Shown: positions 62,059-64,000 of the stretch, one piece after another
Layout of the letters: every line of letters begins with the position of its first letter
How positions within the stretch are numbered: position 1 is the first letter of the stretch
NCBI RefSeq assembly: GCF_027497175.1
Contig: NZ_CP114901.1
Coordinates: forward strand, 5,084,001 to 5,148,000
DNA from: Verrucosispora sp. WMMD573
Lineage (GTDB): Bacteria; Actinomycetota; Actinomycetes; Mycobacteriales; Micromonosporaceae
Length of the DNA stretch: 64,000 nucleotides
Direction: 5' to 3'
Notes under the pieces: model-generated
Database searches by the model: none
What the model saw: the letters and a program-made list of their open reading frames with translations, nothing else
What the model was told of the DNA's origin: nothing
Translations under genes and position numbers: made by a program

Positions 62059-62748
62059 ATGACAGTCACGGAGACGCTCGCCGATCAGGCGTACCGTCAG
62101 GTCCGCGCCGCCATCGCCGCCGGTCACCTCGCAGCGGGAGCGAAGGTGACCGAGCGCGGCCTGGCAGAACGCCTGGCGATCAGCCCCACCCCGGTCCGCG
62201 AGGCGCTGCGACGGCTGGAATCCGACGGGCTGATCGAACGGATCGGGCCGCGTACCGTGCTGGTCGCCGAGATCCGTGACGCCGCCATCGACGACCTCGC
62301 CGAGGTGGAGGTCGGCCTACGCGGGCTGGTCGCCCGGTTCGCCGCCCGGCACGCCACGGCCGACCAGCTCGACGCCCTCGACGAGATCCTCGACCGGGCC
62401 GACGACCTGCTGATCCTGCTCAAGGAGCGCCGCGCCCAGCGCCTGCCGACCGAGCGGCACCTCACCGCCCTGCTCGACACCATGGTGGAGTTCAACGAGA
62501 CGGTGAACGCCTGCGCCCACAACCCGGTCCTCGTCCGGATGCTCGACCAGAGCCGGGTGTTCACCCGCCCGCAGCGGCGGGAACTGCTGTTGCAGCGGGT
62601 GGCCGAGGACGACACCTTCGGCATGGAGCGTTACACCAGCCACCGCGCCCTGGTCCGGGCACTGCGGACCGGCGACTCCGCCGCCGCCGAACGCATCGCT
62701 ATCGCCGACGCCCAGGGCGGCCTCGACGCGCTGCGGAGGGCCCGATGA
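62059..62748 (+). CDS. GntR-family regulator, FCD subfamily
   Basis: 229 residues. The winged helix-turn-helix (QVRAAIAAGHLAAGAKVTERGLAERLAISPTPVREALRRLESDGLIERIG) is followed by an FCD effector domain with His ligands in TERHLTALLDTMVEF and YTSHRALVRAL. FCD regulators usually sense organic acids, in line with the neighbours. I chose the ATG over a GTG two codons earlier. A TAGGGT hexamer ends six bases before it and no ribosome site is seen, so the mRNA is probably leaderless. It overlaps the next gene by four bases. Confidence 0.92.
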   Translation: MTVTETLADQAYRQVRAAIAAGHLAAGAKVTERGLAERLAISPTPVREALRRLESDGLIERIGPRTVLVAEIRDAAIDDLAEVEVGLRGLVARFAARHATADQLDALDEILDRADDLLILLKERRAQRLPTERHLTALLDTMVEFNETVNACAHNPVLVRMLDQSRVFTRPQRRELLLQRVAEDDTFGMERYTSHRALVRALRTGDSAAAERIAIADAQGGLDALRRAR

Positions 62749-63824
62749 ACCACCGGATCGCCGTCATCCCCGGCGACGGGATCGGCAAGGAGGTCGTACC
62801 GGCCGGGATCGAGGCCCTGGAGGCGACCGCCGGACGCTTCGGCCTGCGGCTGGAGTTCACCGACTTCGGCTTCGCCAGCGCCGACTACTGGCAGCGGCAC
62901 CAGCGGATGCTCCCGGCCGACTGGGAGGAGACGCTGCGCGCCTTCGACGCCATCTACTTCGGCGCGGTCGGCTGGCCCGCCGTGGTGCCCGACCACATCT
63001 CGCTCTGGGGCAGCCTGCTCCAGTTCCGGCGCACCTTCGACCAGTTCGTGAACCTGCGCCCCTGCCGCCTCATGCCCGGCGTCCGCAGCCCACTCGCCGA
63101 CCGCGCGCCCGGCGACATCGACTTCCTGGTGGTCCGCGAGAACACCGAGGGCGAATACTCCAGCGTCGGCGGGCGCATCTTCGAGGGCACCGACCGGGAA
63201 ACCGTGCTCCAGGAGACGGTGATGACCCGGATCGGCGTCGACCGGGTGCTGCGCTTCGCCTTCGAGCAGGCACTGAACCGCCCGCGACAACACCTGACCT
63301 CAGCCACCAAGAGCAACGGCATCGCCATCTCGATGCCGTACTGGGACGAGCGGGTGGCGGCGATGGGCGAGCAGTTTCCCCGCGTACGGGTCGACAAGTT
63401 CCACATCGACGCCCTCGCCGCCCAGTTCGTACTGCACCCCGAATGGTTTGACGTGGTCGTCGCCAGCAACCTCTTCGGTGACATCCTCTCCGACCTCGGC
63501 CCGGCCTGCACCGGCACGCTCGGCATCGCGCCGAGCGCCAACATCAACCCTGACCGCCACCACCCGAGCCTCTTCGAACCGGTGCACGGCTCCGCACCGG
63601 ACATCGCCGGCCAGGGCATCGCCAACCCGATCGGCCAGATCTGGTGCGGCTCGATGATGCTGGACCACCTCGGCCATCCCGAGGCCGCCGCCCATCTCCT
63701 CGGTGCCATCGAGGACGTCCTGGCGCTCGGGCCGAAGGAGGCGCCCCTCACCCCCGACCTGCACGGCACCGGCACCACCGCCGAACTGGGCCACGCGATC
63801 GCCGAACGCGTCCGCGAACGCTGA
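62745..63824 (+). CDS. Tartrate/D-malate dehydrogenase-type decarboxylating dehydrogenase
   Basis: 359 residues of the isocitrate/isopropylmalate dehydrogenase family. It has IAVIPGDGIGKEVVPAG, FLVVRENTEGEYSSVGG, the signature NLFGDILSDLGPACTGTLGIAPSANINP and LFEPVHGSAPDIAGQGIANPIG. The sequence fits the tartrate/D-malate (TtuC/DmlA) branch, which oxidises beta-substituted malates with NAD and Mn or Mg. Its coupling to the GntR gene ties it to the leftward operon, suggesting one pathway for a hydroxy-dicarboxylic acid. Confidence 0.9.
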   Translation: MNHRIAVIPGDGIGKEVVPAGIEALEATAGRFGLRLEFTDFGFASADYWQRHQRMLPADWEETLRAFDAIYFGAVGWPAVVPDHISLWGSLLQFRRTFDQFVNLRPCRLMPGVRSPLADRAPGDIDFLVVRENTEGEYSSVGGRIFEGTDRETVLQETVMTRIGVDRVLRFAFEQALNRPRQHLTSATKSNGIAISMPYWDERVAAMGEQFPRVRVDKFHIDALAAQFVLHPEWFDVVVASNLFGDILSDLGPACTGTLGIAPSANINPDRHHPSLFEPVHGSAPDIAGQGIANPIGQIWCGSMMLDHLGHPEAAAHLLGAIEDVLALGPKEAPLTPDLHGTGTTAELGHAIAERVRER

Positions 63825-63869
63825 ATGCGGTCCGCGCTTGCCGGAGATCAGCGGCGCTTCCCGTGCGGT

Positions 63870-63889
63870 CCCGCATCGTCCCATGCGGG
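63870..63889. terminator. Bidirectional terminator at the right edge
   Basis: 7-base arms CCCGCAT and ATGCGGG enclose CGTCCC between two convergent genes. It is short, so termination may be partial. Confidence 0.5.
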
Positions 63890-64000
63890 TCACACGTCGG
63901 CGAGCAGCGCGTCGAGGGGTCGGGGCACGGTGTCGCGGGCGATGGCGGCCTCGACGAGCAGGCGGGCGTAGCGCAGGTTGCGGCGTGAACTGCTGCGCAG
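63890..64000 (-). CDS. C-terminal end of a gene running out of the window
   Basis: The last 36 codons and the TGA of a minus-strand gene (ending RPLDALLADV). The visible helix RRNLRYARLLVEAAIARDTV is too little to name a family. Codon use is coding-like. Confidence 0.5.
   Translation of the reverse strand: MRSSSRRNLRYARLLVEAAIARDTVPRPLDALLADV

Overview
The window is chromosomal DNA from a high-GC Gram-positive actinobacterium, most likely Micromonospora or another member of the Micromonosporaceae. The basis is the very high G+C in third codon positions, many GTG starts with ATGA/GTGA gene overlaps, secreted polysaccharidases carrying CBM2 modules on Pro/Thr linkers, ECF sigma factors, and a mycobacterial iniBAC-like dynamin locus. 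I saw no tRNA, rRNA, CRISPR array, insertion sequence or prophage. About 57 genes fill the window.

Layout. 1-2.8 kb: an atypical LuxR-type regulator, a MmcQ/YjbR-like protein, a membrane-anchored protein and a small acidic protein. 2.8-4.5 kb: a secreted GH5 cellulase with CBM2 behind a CebR-type operator. 4.5-7.8 kb: divergent glucose-6-phosphate dehydrogenase (zwf) and isomerase (pgi). 7.8-9.6 kb: an ECF42-type sigma factor with its DGPF/YCII partner. 9.7-15.5 kb: MoxR ATPase, DUF58, VWA protein, HtrA-like protease and an OmpR-type two-component pair, all on one strand. 15.6-19.9 kb: BON protein, STAS protein, Yellow/MRJP-like protein, small acidic protein and a GT87 membrane glycosyltransferase.

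20-42.5 kb is a xylan-degradation region: CE1 esterase-CBM2, mannonate dehydratase, GH10 xylanase-CBM2, CE7 acetylxylan esterase, a LacI-family repressor, and a divergent operon of GH3, two ABC permeases, a binding lipoprotein, GH39, DUF624 and GH42. Farther on are a phytase, a GNAT protein, a DinB/TIGR03086 protein and a GH67 alpha-glucuronidase. Three perfect CGAAANTTTCG operators mark the LacI/GH3 divergent region and the upstream side of the xylanase. Together these genes would cut xylan outside the cell, import oligomers (the ABC ATPase must come from elsewhere), deacetylate and hydrolyse them in the cytoplasm, and channel glucuronate side chains towards mannonate.

42.6-55.8 kb is regulatory and membrane biology: an AraC/GyrI-type regulator, DUF2267, a Roadblock/LC7 protein, and a compact locus of a large LuxR-type ATPase regulator, a degenerate Hsp70-like protein, an IniB-like protein and two dynamin-like GTPases (IniA- and IniC-like). 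I regard this locus as the best candidate for an incompletely described system. A Tat-type beta-propeller lipoprotein, an ECF sigma/anti-sigma-like pair and a DUF3558-like lipoprotein follow.

56.4-63.8 kb is a catabolic island: DUF4387, AtuA-family protein, FAD dehydrogenase, D-2-hydroxyacid dehydrogenase and an MFS transporter, divergent from a GntR/FCD regulator and a tartrate/D-malate-type dehydrogenase. Palindromes sit in the shared promoter region. The substrate is unknown. The window ends inside a minus-strand gene.
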